A stretch of DNA of 64,000 nt from Achromobacter sp. MFA1 R4 (GTDB lineage: Bacteria > Pseudomonadota > Gammaproteobacteria > Burkholderiales > Burkholderiaceae_B). Made by a program: the position numbers and the translations under genes. Each line of letters starts with the position of its first letter. Positions within the stretch are counted from its first letter, which is position 1. The notes beneath the pieces are model-generated. The model did not search any database. It was not told where the DNA came from and saw only the letters and a list, made by a program, of their open reading frames with translations. Location of the stretch: assembly GCF_900156745.1 (NCBI RefSeq), contig NZ_LT707065.1:2976001-3040000 (forward strand), written 5' to 3'. This document shows, piece by piece, positions 50,626 to 59,569 of this stretch.

Positions 50626-51525
50626 TTAGGGGCGGCCCGCCAGCAGCAGCCACATCGGGATCGTGACCGCCGAAAACAAGGTGCCCAGGGAGATCAGCAC
50701 GGCCACCATGCGGCCGTCGCCGCCCATGCGCATCGCGAGCACGTAGGCGGCCGATGCCGTGGGCAGCGCCGCGAACAGCAGCAGCATGCGGGCCTCCAGG
50801 GGCGGCAGGTCCAGCAGGTGCGCCACCAGCAGGGCGACCGCGGGCAGGGCGACGAGCTTGACCGCCAGCATCCAGGCGATGAGCGGCCCGTAGCCCTTGC
50901 CGCCTTCCCAGGCGAGGCTGGCGCCCACGCAGAGGATGCCCAGCGCGATGGCGGCCGCGCCCAGGCGCGCGAGCACCGTGTCCACGGGGCCGGGCAATTG
51001 CAGCCCGGCCAGGTTGCAGGCCAGGCCCAGCACGGTGGAGATCACCAGCGGATTGCGCGCCAGTTCGCGCAGCAGGTTGCCGCCGCTGTGCCGCGCCAGG
51101 CCGTAGACGGCGGCCACGTTGGCCATGGGCACCGCGAAGCCGACGATGAGCGCCATCACGGTCTGGCCCTGCGCGCCCGCCAGGCTGGCCGACAGGGCCA
51201 GGCCGATGTAGGTATTGAAGCGGTAGCCGCATTGCGCGGAGGACGCCAGGCCCAGCGACGAGGGCCGCAGCACCAGGCCCGCCAGCCAGGCCATCGCCAC
51301 GCCGGCGGTGATGACGGCCGCGGTGGCCTGCAGCAGGAGCGCCGCATTGCCCGCCGTGATGGGCGTGCGCAGGATGGACTGGAACAGCAGCGCGGGAAAC
51401 AGCACGAAGTAGACGAGCCGTTCCGTGCCGGCGAAGAATTCGCGCGAGAAACCGAGTTTGTGACGTAGCGCCCAACCCAGCGCAACCAGCATGAAATCGG
51501 GGAAAACCAGGAGGGCAACCGACAT
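50626..51525 (-). CDS. AEC (auxin efflux carrier) family transporter
   Basis: The start is the ATG at 51525 (299 residues, MSVALLVFPDFMLVALGW). The protein is almost entirely hydrophobic, with about ten membrane segments in two five-helix halves separated near residue 150, as in the AEC family. Members export or import small carboxylates such as malate or malonate. FPALLFQSILRTP and LPTASAAYVLAMRMGGD are typical. It diverges from the Bug gene at 51777 across 251 bases; a link to that ligand is possible. Confidence 0.9.
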   Translation of the reverse strand: MSVALLVFPDFMLVALGWALRHKLGFSREFFAGTERLVYFVLFPALLFQSILRTPITAGNAALLLQATAAVITAGVAMAWLAGLVLRPSSLGLASSAQCGYRFNTYIGLALSASLAGAQGQTVMALIVGFAVPMANVAAVYGLARHSGGNLLRELARNPLVISTVLGLACNLAGLQLPGPVDTVLARLGAAAIALGILCVGASLAWEGGKGYGPLIAWMLAVKLVALPAVALLVAHLLDLPPLEARMLLLFAALPTASAAYVLAMRMGGDGRMVAVLISLGTLFSAVTIPMWLLLAGRP

Positions 51526-51701
51526 GGGAAAAGTGGTTTTTGTCTGGCGCCAAACGGGGCTCGGCGCGCTATGCGGGTGTAAGCGTTTGCTGCTATTCTC
51601 CGACATTCTGGCGGGCGCGTGTGCCACAAGCAACCTATAAATGCAGCGCTGACGCGCTGTCCAAAAGCAAAACAAGCAATGCGCCCGCACCGTTATCTGC
51701 T

Positions 51702-51751
51702 GGTCCGCCTACAGGCGGGCACATCACACAACGGTCCGTCTACATACGGGC
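51702..51751 (+). promoter_or_regulatory. Two direct palindromic repeats upstream of a Bug gene
   Basis: GGTCCGCCTACAGGCGGGC (51702-51720) and GGTCCGTCTACATACGGGC (51733-51751) match at 16 of 19 positions, are each partly palindromic, and start 31 bases apart (about three helical turns). The second ends 25 bases before the Bug ATG, close to the TGGAGGA ribosome-binding site, so a bound protein could block expression. Confidence 0.45.
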
Positions 51752-51776
51752 TCGCAATCTTGGAGGAAACACATTT

Positions 51777-52769
51777 ATGAATAAAGTCCGCACCCTGGCC
51801 GTGGCCATCGCCTTTGCTACCGGCGCAGCCGGCATGTTGGGCGCTACGGTCGCGCACGCCGCAGACAAGTACCCCAGCAAGGCCATCCGCGTGATCGTTC
51901 CGTTCGCGCCTGGCGGGTCCACCGACATCATCGCGCGCCTCGTGACGCAGCGCATGAGCCAGGAACTCGGCCAGCCCATGGTCGTGGAAAACAAGGGCGG
52001 CGCTGGCGGCGCCATCGGTGCTTCCGAAGCCGCGCGCGCGCCGGCCGACGGCTACACGCTGTCCATCGCCACCGTCTCCACGATGGCCGTGAACCCCGCC
52101 TGCCGTCCGAAGGACCTGCCGTACGATCCGATCAAGGACTTCCAGCCGGTCACCAACTTCGCCAACACCGCCAACGTCGTGGCCGTGAACCCGAAGTTCC
52201 CGGCCAAGGACTTCAAGGGCTTCGTCGAAGAACTGAAGAAGAACCCGGGCAAGTACTCCTACGGCAGCTCGGGCACCTGCGGCGTGCTGCACCTGATGGG
52301 CGAATCGTTCAAGATGGCCACCGGCACCGACATCGTGCACGTGCCCTACAAGGGTTCGGGCCCGGCGCTGGCTGATGCCGTCGGCGGCCAGATCGAAATC
52401 CTGTTCGACAACCTGCCGTCGTCGATGCCGCAGATCCAGGCCGGCAAGCTGAACGCCATGGCCATCGCCTGGCCCGAGCAGATCGGCACGCTCAAGGGCG
52501 TCCCGACCTTCAAGGACGCGGGCTTCCCGGTGCTGAACCAGCCGGTGTGGTATGGCCTGCTGGCCCCCAAGGGCACGCCGATGGACGTGGTGAACAAGCT
52601 GCGTGACGCCGCCGTCGTGGCCTTGAAGGACCCGAAGGTCATCAAGGCGCTCGAAGAGCAAGGCTCGGCGCCGTCGGGCAACACGCCGGAAGAGTTCGCC
52701 AAGGAAATCCAGGAGCAGTTCAACTGGGCCCAGGACGTCGTGAAGAAGCAGAACATCACGCTGAACTGA
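51777..52769 (+). CDS. Bug/TctC-type receptor, probably highly expressed
   Basis: The start is the ATG at 51777 (330 residues) after TGGAGGAAAC. The Sec signal peptide covers residues 1-28 (ending TVAHAA), then the Bug signature YPSKAIRVIVPFAPGGSTD. YGSSGTCGVLHLMGESFKMA and VPYKGSGPALADAVGGQ are typical. Codon use is much more biased (for example AAG for Lys almost throughout) than in the other four Bug genes, suggesting high expression. Two palindromic repeats precede it and a perfect hairpin follows it. No TctAB genes are adjacent. Confidence 0.94.
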   Translation: MNKVRTLAVAIAFATGAAGMLGATVAHAADKYPSKAIRVIVPFAPGGSTDIIARLVTQRMSQELGQPMVVENKGGAGGAIGASEAARAPADGYTLSIATVSTMAVNPACRPKDLPYDPIKDFQPVTNFANTANVVAVNPKFPAKDFKGFVEELKKNPGKYSYGSSGTCGVLHLMGESFKMATGTDIVHVPYKGSGPALADAVGGQIEILFDNLPSSMPQIQAGKLNAMAIAWPEQIGTLKGVPTFKDAGFPVLNQPVWYGLLAPKGTPMDVVNKLRDAAVVALKDPKVIKALEEQGSAPSGNTPEEFAKEIQEQFNWAQDVVKKQNITLN

Positions 52770-52803
52770 TGCCGCACGGGGCGTTCCGCGCCCCGGCCGA
52801 CAC

Positions 52804-52833
52804 CACAACGGGCGCCTTCGGGCGCCCGTTGTG
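52804..52833. terminator. Perfect 13-bp hairpin with UUCG loop after the Bug gene
   Basis: CACAACGGGCGCC (52804-52816) and GGCGCCCGTTGTG (52821-52833) enclose TTCG, a very stable tetraloop. No T run follows, so it may block transcription between the convergent Bug and LysR genes or stabilise the mRNA 3' end. Confidence 0.75.
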
Positions 52834-52854
52834 CGTTGCGGGCCGCGCGCCCGC

Positions 52855-53760
52855 TCAGGCGGGCGCTTCCAGCCCGGCCAGCCGCGCGGCGCAGGCCGCC
52901 CGCAGGCGTTCGATCAGGTCGCGGTGCAAGGCCGAAAGCGGATCCTGGTTGCGCGTCATGATGCTGATCGGCACGCGCAGGGCGGGCTCCAGGCGGCGCA
53001 GGTTCATGCCCGGCCGCAGCATCGCCTGCGCGGTGATGGCGTCCACGATGGCGTCGCCGCAGCCGGCGTCCACCAGCGCGCACGCGACGTAATGCGTCTG
53101 CACCTGGATGGCGACCTGCGGGGCCAGGCCCTGCGCATCGAGCGCCAGTTGCAGCAGCGCGCCGGACGCATCGCCGGCATCCAGCACGATCAGGGTGCCG
53201 CCCGACGCATCGCCCAGTTCGGACAGCCGCATCGGCCCCTGCGCCGCGTTGCGGCTCAGGTGCACGAGTTCCGTATGGCCCAGCCCCATGCGCGTCAGGC
53301 CCGGGTAGTCGTTGGTGTCGAACGTGATGGCCAGATCGAGCTCGCGGGTCAGCAGTCCCTGCACCAGCTCGGCGCTGTGATGGGTATGGATGTCGAAGGT
53401 GATGCCGGGCTGCGCGTCGCGGCTGTCGCGCACCACGCCGGGCAGCAGGCCCAGGCCCAGCGCGGGCGCGCATCCCAGGCGCAGGTGGCCGTGGGGACGG
53501 TCGCGCAGATTGGCCGCCAGCCGGCGCACGCTGCTCAGGTCCTGGCTCAGCCGCGCGATCTCGGGCGTGAGGATCTCGGCCTCGCGCGTGGCGACCAGCC
53601 GGCCCTTCACGCGATCAAAGAGCCGGAAGCCGAGCTGGCTTTCGGCGTGGGCCAGCAACTTGCTGGCGGCAGGCTGGGAGATGTGCAGCGCCGCGGCGGC
53701 TTCCGTCAGGGAGCCGGTGCGGCGGATCGCTTCGAAGATCTCGATGTGGCGCAGGCGCAT
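52855..53760 (-). CDS. LysR-family transcriptional regulator
   Basis: The start is the ATG at 53760 (301 residues, MRLRHIEIFEAIRRTGSLTEAA). The N-terminal winged helix includes LHISQPAASKLLAHAE; the effector domain includes LRLGCAPALGLGLLPG. It diverges from the gamma-glutamyltransferase gene across 154 bases and is probably its regulator; it converges on the Bug gene at 51777. Confidence 0.92.
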   Translation of the reverse strand: MRLRHIEIFEAIRRTGSLTEAAAALHISQPAASKLLAHAESQLGFRLFDRVKGRLVATREAEILTPEIARLSQDLSSVRRLAANLRDRPHGHLRLGCAPALGLGLLPGVVRDSRDAQPGITFDIHTHHSAELVQGLLTRELDLAITFDTNDYPGLTRMGLGHTELVHLSRNAAQGPMRLSELGDASGGTLIVLDAGDASGALLQLALDAQGLAPQVAIQVQTHYVACALVDAGCGDAIVDAITAQAMLRPGMNLRRLEPALRVPISIMTRNQDPLSALHRDLIERLRAACAARLAGLEAPA

Positions 53761-53914
53761 GGCGCAAACGGGGGCTGTGGTGTTCCGGAACCGCGATTCT
53801 ATGCCGGATGCGGCCGGCGGACAGCGGCGCCCGCGCCGGCCGCCGCGCGACAGCGGCGCGGCCCTTTGACTATCATGGACGCCTGCCGGACATCCGGCGC
53901 CACCGGAGCCCATC

Positions 53915-55678
53915 ATGCGCCTACGCCGCCACGCCGTCCTGCTGTTTGCCGCCGCGATAGCCGGGCTGCCGTTTGTTTCGTCGGGTTGGGCGCGCACGCC
54001 GCAAGCGGCCGAGGACCTGAACCCGGAAGCCGCCAGCGGCGTCCAGGCGCGCCAGCTCGTGCGCGCGCCCCATTTCATGATGGTGACGGCCAACCCGCTT
54101 GCCAGCCGGGCCGGTGAAGCGATGCTGCGGCGCGGCGGCAGCGCGGTCGACGCCGCCATCGCCGCCCAACTCGTGCTGAACCTGGTGGAGCCGCAGTCGT
54201 CGGGCATCGGCGGCGGGGCGTTCATGGTGCTGTATTCGGCCCAGGACGGCCGCCTGCACACCTATGACAGCCGCGAGACCGCGCCGGCGGCCGCGCGTCC
54301 CGACCGCTTCCTGGATGCCGATGGCAAACCGCTGCCTTTCGCGCAGGCCGTCAACAACGGCATGTCGGTGGCAGTGCCCGGCCTCTTGCGCGGGCTGGAA
54401 CTGGCGCACAAAGCGCAGGGCAAGCTGCCCTGGGCCGACCTCTTCCAGCCGGCCATCGACCTGGCGGAGCAGGGCTTTGCGGTGTCGCCGCGCCTGCATG
54501 CGCTGCTGGCCGGCAACAAGGCCCTGCCGCAGCAGGCGGCGGCCGCCGCCTATTTCTATGCGCCGGACGGCGCGCCCTGGCCCGTGGGCCATGTGCTGAA
54601 GAACCCCGAATTCGCGCGCACCCTGCGCGCGGTCGCCTCGCAGGGCGCCGACGCGTTCTACCAGGGCGACATCGCGCGCGACATCGTGGCGGCCGTGCGG
54701 GGCCATGACAAGCCGGGCGACCTGAGCCTCGCGGATCTGGCGGGCTATCGCGCGAAGACGCGCGATCCGGTTTGTGGCGCCTATCGCGGCTACCAGCTCT
54801 GCGGCATGGGGCCGCCGAGCAGCGGTCCCATCGCCGTGCTGCAGATGCTGGGCGAGCTGGAACAGTTTCCGCTCGGCCGCTATGCGCCCGGCACGGCGCA
54901 GGCGGTGCATTACTTTTCCGAGGCGGGCCGGCTGGCTTTCGCCGACCGCGACTTCTACGTGGCCGATCCCGACTTCGTGCGCGTGCCGGTGCGCGCGTTG
55001 CTGGACCCGGCCTATCTGCGCGCGCGCGGCGCGCTGATCCAGCCCGACCGCAGCATGAAGGTCGCGCTGCCCGGCGACCCCGAAGGCAAGCTGCTGTCGC
55101 TGGGCAAGGACGACGCGCTGGAGCTGCCGTCCACCAGTCACCTGGTGGCCGTGGATGCGCAAGGCAATGCGCTGACCATGACGACCACCATCGAAAGCGA
55201 GTTCGGCAGCAAGATCTTCGTGCGGGGCTTTCTGCTGAACAATGAGATGACCGACTTTTCGTCGTCGTTCCAGGACCCCGAAGGACGCCTGGTCGCCAAC
55301 CGCATCGAACCGGGCAAGCGCCCGCGCAGCTCGATGGCGCCCATGGTGGTGCTGCGCGACGGCAAGCCCTACATGCTGGTGGGGTCGCCGGGCGGCAGCG
55401 CCATCATCAACTACGTGGCCAAGACCCTCGTGGGCGTGCTGGACTGGAATCTGGACATCCAGTCGGCCATCGACCTGCCCAACATGGGCAGCCGCAACAA
55501 GGACACCGAACTGGAAAAAGGCACCGCGCTGGAAGCGCTGGCGCCGGAACTGGAGCGCATGGGACACCCGGTGCGCATCACCGAGTTTCCCAGCGGCATC
55601 CACGGCATCGTGATCGATGGGCAGGGTCTGCAGGGCGGCGCGGACCCGCGCCGCGAAGGGCTGGCGGTGGGGGGCTGA
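53915..55678 (+). CDS. ggt: Gamma-glutamyltransferase
   Basis: This 587-residue periplasmic Ntn-hydrolase has a Sec signal peptide (residues 1-27, ending GWA) and splits itself into two subunits. The nucleophile is probably Thr407 in LPSTSHLVAVD, which reads TSH where E. coli has TTH. LVEPQSSGIGGGAFM binds substrate; RPRSSMAPMVVL and GSPGGSAIINYV are typical. It cleaves gamma-glutamyl bonds (glutathione and peptides). It lies between a divergent LysR gene and a convergent amino-acid permease gene, which suggests use of external gamma-glutamyl compounds. Confidence 0.95.
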   Translation: MRLRRHAVLLFAAAIAGLPFVSSGWARTPQAAEDLNPEAASGVQARQLVRAPHFMMVTANPLASRAGEAMLRRGGSAVDAAIAAQLVLNLVEPQSSGIGGGAFMVLYSAQDGRLHTYDSRETAPAAARPDRFLDADGKPLPFAQAVNNGMSVAVPGLLRGLELAHKAQGKLPWADLFQPAIDLAEQGFAVSPRLHALLAGNKALPQQAAAAAYFYAPDGAPWPVGHVLKNPEFARTLRAVASQGADAFYQGDIARDIVAAVRGHDKPGDLSLADLAGYRAKTRDPVCGAYRGYQLCGMGPPSSGPIAVLQMLGELEQFPLGRYAPGTAQAVHYFSEAGRLAFADRDFYVADPDFVRVPVRALLDPAYLRARGALIQPDRSMKVALPGDPEGKLLSLGKDDALELPSTSHLVAVDAQGNALTMTTTIESEFGSKIFVRGFLLNNEMTDFSSSFQDPEGRLVANRIEPGKRPRSSMAPMVVLRDGKPYMLVGSPGGSAIINYVAKTLVGVLDWNLDIQSAIDLPNMGSRNKDTELEKGTALEALAPELERMGHPVRITEFPSGIHGIVIDGQGLQGGADPRREGLAVGG

Positions 55679-55733
55679 GACTCCCCCCTGCTGTGGCGCT
55701 TCAGCTAAGGCGCCCCAGCTGGGACTCCCCCCT
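55679..55733. repeat. 11-bp direct repeat between ggt and the permease gene
   Basis: GACTCCCCCCT occurs at 55679-55689 and 55723-55733, flanking a short GGCGC/GCGCC hairpin. The second copy overlaps the permease stop codon region. It may be part of an interspersed intergenic repeat or a weak terminator. Confidence 0.5.
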
Positions 55734-57160
55734 CATTCCAGCGAGGACGGGTCCAGTTCCATCCGCGACTCGCGCCGCCGCGCGAACCAGGTCACGAACC
55801 ACATCACGACGCCCAGCAGCAGCAGCCAGCCGGCGACCTGGTACTGGATGACGTCGCGGCCCGTCAGCGGCGTGACGAGGAACAGGCAGGCTGCCGCGCC
55901 CAGCCAGGGCACGACGCGGCTGATGGTGAAGTGGCGGTGCTTCACCTGGTCGCGGCGCAGGACCAGCACCGCGATGTTCACGAAGGCGAACACGCCCAGC
56001 AGCAAGAGCGCCGTGGTGCCGCCCAGCGCGCGGATCGCCTGGGAATCGGCCAGCGCCACCAGGATGATCAGGCCGAACGCCAGCGCGGTGGTGAACAGGA
56101 TGGCGGTCCAGGGCGTCTGGTTCTTGCGGTGCACGTGCGCCAGGAAGGCAGGCAGCACGCCCTGGCGCGACATGCCGTACAACAGGCGGCTGGCCATCAT
56201 CATGTTGATGAGCGCCGAGTTCGCCACGGCAAACATCGAGATGATGGGCATGATGTATTCGACCGGCAGGTTGGGCGCGGCGCGCTTGACCACCAGCACC
56301 AGCGGCGTGCTGCTCTTGGCCAGTTCGCCCACCGGCACCAGGGCGACGGCGCAGATCGACACCAGCACATAGATGAGCGCCGTGATGCCCAGGCCCGTCA
56401 GCATGACCTTCGGGAAGATGCGGCTGGGGTCGTGCGTTTCCTCGGCCATGTTGACCGAGTCCTCGAAGCCCACCATGGCGAAGAACGCGAGCGCGGTGGC
56501 CGAGGTCACCGCGAGGAACACGCTCTTGTCTTCGGGCGTATCGAACGCGACGACACGGGAAAAGTCCGCCTGCCCGCCGGAAATGGCGTAGAAGCCCAGG
56601 ATGATCACCATCAGCAGGCCTGACAGTTCGATCAGCGTGAGAATGACGTTGGCGCGCACGCTCTCGGTCGCGCCGCGCAGGTTCACCACCATGATCAGCA
56701 GCATGAACCCCAGCGCGCCCAGCGTGATCCAGCGCTTGTCGGCCTCAAAGCCCATGGCCACGAAGAGGTTGGCGGCAAAGGCCTGCGACGCGGTCGCGGC
56801 CGAGGTCAGGCCGGAACACATGACGGTGAAGCAGACGATGAAAGTCAGGAAGTGCAGGCCGAAGGCCTTGTGCACGTAGAGCGCGGCGCCGGCGGCGCGG
56901 GGGTACTTGGTGACGAGTTCAAGATAGGACAGCGCGGTCAGCAGGGCCACCCCAAAGGCGACCAGAAACGGCAGCCAGGCCGCGCCGCCGACCTCGGCGG
57001 CCACTTGTCCCGTCAGCGCATAGACGCCGGTGCCCAGGATGTCGCCGACGATGAACAGCAGCAGCAGCTTCGGGCCCATCACCCGTTTCAGTTGCGTGTG
57101 GTCTTGTGTGTCTGGCGTGGTTTGCGTGGTTTGCGTGTTTTGCGTGTCTTTCGTGGCCAT
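55733..57160 (-). CDS. APC-family amino acid permease
   Basis: The start is the ATG at 57160 (475 residues). After a 25-residue hydrophilic N-terminus the first membrane segment carries the APC unwound-helix motif GDILGTGVYALTGQVA. About 12 hydrophobic segments follow, with EDSVNMAEETHDPSRIFPKV in the usual loop. It resembles basic or neutral amino acid/polyamine carriers; the substrate is not readable. The N-terminus consists of three-residue xTQ repeats encoded by a 9-bp tandem repeat (57103-57156). It converges on ggt. Confidence 0.92.
   Translation of the reverse strand: MATKDTQNTQTTQTTPDTQDHTQLKRVMGPKLLLLFIVGDILGTGVYALTGQVAAEVGGAAWLPFLVAFGVALLTALSYLELVTKYPRAAGAALYVHKAFGLHFLTFIVCFTVMCSGLTSAATASQAFAANLFVAMGFEADKRWITLGALGFMLLIMVVNLRGATESVRANVILTLIELSGLLMVIILGFYAISGGQADFSRVVAFDTPEDKSVFLAVTSATALAFFAMVGFEDSVNMAEETHDPSRIFPKVMLTGLGITALIYVLVSICAVALVPVGELAKSSTPLVLVVKRAAPNLPVEYIMPIISMFAVANSALINMMMASRLLYGMSRQGVLPAFLAHVHRKNQTPWTAILFTTALAFGLIILVALADSQAIRALGGTTALLLLGVFAFVNIAVLVLRRDQVKHRHFTISRVVPWLGAAACLFLVTPLTGRDVIQYQVAGWLLLLGVVMWFVTWFARRRESRMELDPSSLE
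57103..57156 (-). repeat. 9-bp tandem repeat encoding (x-Thr-Gln)n
   Basis: Six 9-base units related to TTTGCGTGG lie directly inside the permease start. They encode DTQ, NTQ, TTQ, TTP, DTQ-type triplets. The two central units TTTGCGTGT are identical. Changes in copy number would keep the frame. Confidence 0.75.
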
Positions 57161-57320
57161 AGTGTCTTTTTTCCGCTTATGTGGCTCGGGGAAGGCGTGC
57201 CTGGGCAACGCAGGGCGCTGAAAAAAGTCTAAGGCGGCAATCGGGCGGTGTCCTGAAACCAAATGTCTAAGTTGTTGGCGGCTGTGTATCGGCAGTGCGC
57301 CCGTCGGCGCGGGCGCTTGC

Positions 57321-57344
57321 GAAAAAAAGCCCGGCAAGCCGGGC
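57321..57344 (-). terminator. Rho-independent terminator after the CoA-transferase gene
   Basis: On the minus strand AGCCCGGC and GCCGGGCT (57327-57344) form an 8-bp stem with a 2-base turn, followed by a run of seven U's (57321-57327). It lies 16 bases after the CoA-transferase stop and separates that operon from the permease gene. Confidence 0.9.
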
Positions 57345-57360
57345 TGGGTCGCAGGCGTGG

Positions 57361-58488
57361 TCAGGGCTGCCCGGCCGGGGGCGCCAGCGACGGCGGCAGC
57401 TTGCGCAGGGTCGCGGGCGTGCGCGACAACTTGATGGGCGAGCCCACGCCCTTGTAGTCGCCCTGTTCCAGCACCATGCCGCGATGGGCGGTATGCGGAT
57501 GCGCCAGCGCCTGCTCCACCGTCTGCACCGCGGCCGCGGGCACGCCGGCGCGCAGAAGCCGGTCCGAGAGCGCGGCGGCGTCGTGGCGGGCGAGCAGCGC
57601 CGTGAGGTCCTCGCGCAGGGCGGGGCGGTTGCGCAGGCGGTCCGCGTTGGTCGCATAGCGCGCATCCTGCGCCAGGGCGGGAGCGTCGAGCGCCTGGGCC
57701 AGCAGCGCGAACTGGCGGTTGTTGCCCACCGCCAGGAAGATGGGGCCGCTCGCGGTCGGCAGCGTTTCGTACGGCGCGATGTTCGGATGCGCGTTGCCGC
57801 TGCGCTGCGGCGCCTTGCCGCTGTAGAAATAATTGGGCGCATGCGGATGCAGCAGCGACAGCGCACAGTCGTACAGCGTGATGTCCAGGAACTGGCCCAG
57901 CCCGCTGCGCACGCGCTCGTTGAGCGCCAGCAGGATGGCGACCGCCGCGTTCAGGCCGGTCACCATGTCCACCACCGGCAGGCCGACCCGCGTGGCCTCG
58001 CCGTCCGCTTCGCCGTTCACGCTCATCAGGCCGCACATGGCCTGGGCGCAGGCGTCATAGCCCGGCAGGCCGCCCAGCGGGCCGTCCGAGCCGAAGCCGC
58101 TGACGCGGCAATGGATGAGCGCGGGAAAGGCCTGCTTGAGGTCCTGGTAGCCCAGGCCCCACTTCTCCAGCGTGCCGGGCTTGAAGTTCTCGACCAGCAC
58201 GTCGGCGTCGGCCAGCAGATGGCGCAGCAGCTCCTGGCCGGCGGGTTGCGACAGGTCCAGCGTCATGCCGTCCTTGTTGCGGTTCACTCCGATGAAATAC
58301 GAGGCCGTCTCGCCCAGAAAGGGCGGGCCCCAGCCGCGCGTCTCGTCGCCGCCGGGCGGCTCGATCTTCAGCACGTCGGCGCCGTGGTCGGCCAGGATCT
58401 GGGTGCAGTAGGGACCGCCCAGCACGCGCGACAGGTCGATCACCTTGCAGCCCGCGAGGGCGCCGGCGTTGGGTAGGGTAGGGGCCAT
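57361..58488 (-). CDS. CaiB/BaiF family III CoA-transferase
   Basis: This 375-residue family III transferase includes CKVIDLSRVLGGPYCTQIL (~14-32), ENFKPGTLEKWGLGYQDL and the nucleophile segment LPGYDACAQAMCGLM with the aspartate. It is the last gene of the operon AidB-like dehydrogenase, Bug, CoA-transferase (21 bases after Bug) and is followed by a terminator. It probably activates the acid taken up by that Bug receptor. Confidence 0.93.
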   Translation of the reverse strand: MAPTLPNAGALAGCKVIDLSRVLGGPYCTQILADHGADVLKIEPPGGDETRGWGPPFLGETASYFIGVNRNKDGMTLDLSQPAGQELLRHLLADADVLVENFKPGTLEKWGLGYQDLKQAFPALIHCRVSGFGSDGPLGGLPGYDACAQAMCGLMSVNGEADGEATRVGLPVVDMVTGLNAAVAILLALNERVRSGLGQFLDITLYDCALSLLHPHAPNYFYSGKAPQRSGNAHPNIAPYETLPTASGPIFLAVGNNRQFALLAQALDAPALAQDARYATNADRLRNRPALREDLTALLARHDAAALSDRLLRAGVPAAAVQTVEQALAHPHTAHRGMVLEQGDYKGVGSPIKLSRTPATLRKLPPSLAPPAGQP

Positions 58489-58509
58489 GATGGGTTCGCT
58501 TCAGTCGAT

Positions 58510-59499
58510 TCAGTCGATGGAGACGTTGGCGCTCTTGATGAGGGCGCGCCACTTGGGGACTTCGGTGCCGATGAACGCGGACAGGCCCTGCGGCGTCTTG
58601 TCCTGCGCTTCGACGATGCCCTGCGCGCGCAGGGTCTGGCCGATGGCGGGGTCTGACAGCGCGGTCCGGAACGCCTGGTTCAGCGTGCTGACGACCTCGG
58701 CCGGCGTGTCCTTGGGGGCGACGATGCCGAAGAAGACGCTGACGTCATAGCCGGCCAGTCCCTGCTCGGACAGGGTCGGCAGGTCAGGCAGCGCGTCGGA
58801 GCGCTGCGCGCTCGCCAGCCCGATGGCGCGCAGCTTGCCGGCCTTGACGTACGGCAGCGCGGTGAGGATGTCGGTGAACGACATCGACACCTGTCCGCCC
58901 AGCAGGTCGTTCAGCGCGGGGCCGGTGCCCTTGTACGGGATGTGCATGATCTGGGTGTTGGCCATGCGGTTGAACAGGATGCCGGCCAGGTGCGACGACG
59001 CGCCGTTGCCCGACGAGGCATAGCTCAGCTTGTCCGGGTTCTGGCGGGCGTAGGCGATCAGTTCCTGCAGATTGTTGGCGGGCACCGACGGGTTCACGAC
59101 CAGGATGTTGGGCAGGTGGCCGATGCGGATGATGGGCGCGAAGCTGGTCTCGGGGTTGTAGCCCTGGTTCTTGTACAGGCTGACGTTGATGGCGAGCGGC
59201 CCCGAGGTGCCGAACAGGATGGTGTAGCCGTCGGGCTTGGCGGCGGCGACGTATTCGGAACCGATGTTGCCGCCCGCGCCGCTCCGGTTTTCGACGATGA
59301 CGTTCTGCTTGAGCGGCTCGCGCAGCTTATCGGCGAGACGGCGCGCCAGCGCGTCGGTGGGCCCGCCGGGCGGGAAGGGCACGACTAGCGTGACGGGCCG
59401 CGCGGTCGGGAAGGCGTCGGCGGCTGCGGCGGGCGCCGCCGTCACGGCGGCTGCGGCGGCCGCAACGGCCAGCAGAAGGGGGGCGAAATGGCGTTTCAT
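58510..59499 (-). CDS. Bug/TctC-type tripartite tricarboxylate transporter receptor
   Basis: The start is the ATG at 59499 (329 residues), with GGAGAC upstream; the frame is open further but overlaps the dehydrogenase. The Sec signal peptide is Ala-rich (residues 1-27), then FPTARPVTLVVPFPPGGPTDA gives the Bug signature. YASSGNGASSHLAGILF and IPYKGTGPALNDLLGGQ are typical. It is flanked in the same operon by an AidB-like dehydrogenase and a CoA-transferase. Confidence 0.93.
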   Translation of the reverse strand: MKRHFAPLLLAVAAAAAAVTAAPAAAADAFPTARPVTLVVPFPPGGPTDALARRLADKLREPLKQNVIVENRSGAGGNIGSEYVAAAKPDGYTILFGTSGPLAINVSLYKNQGYNPETSFAPIIRIGHLPNILVVNPSVPANNLQELIAYARQNPDKLSYASSGNGASSHLAGILFNRMANTQIMHIPYKGTGPALNDLLGGQVSMSFTDILTALPYVKAGKLRAIGLASAQRSDALPDLPTLSEQGLAGYDVSVFFGIVAPKDTPAEVVSTLNQAFRTALSDPAIGQTLRAQGIVEAQDKTPQGLSAFIGTEVPKWRALIKSANVSID

Positions 59500-59569
59500 G
59501 GGTGTCTCCGGTGAATGACGCGCCGGCTGTGCCGCCGGCGTCGGGTGAGGGCAAAGCGGGGTGTGCGCA

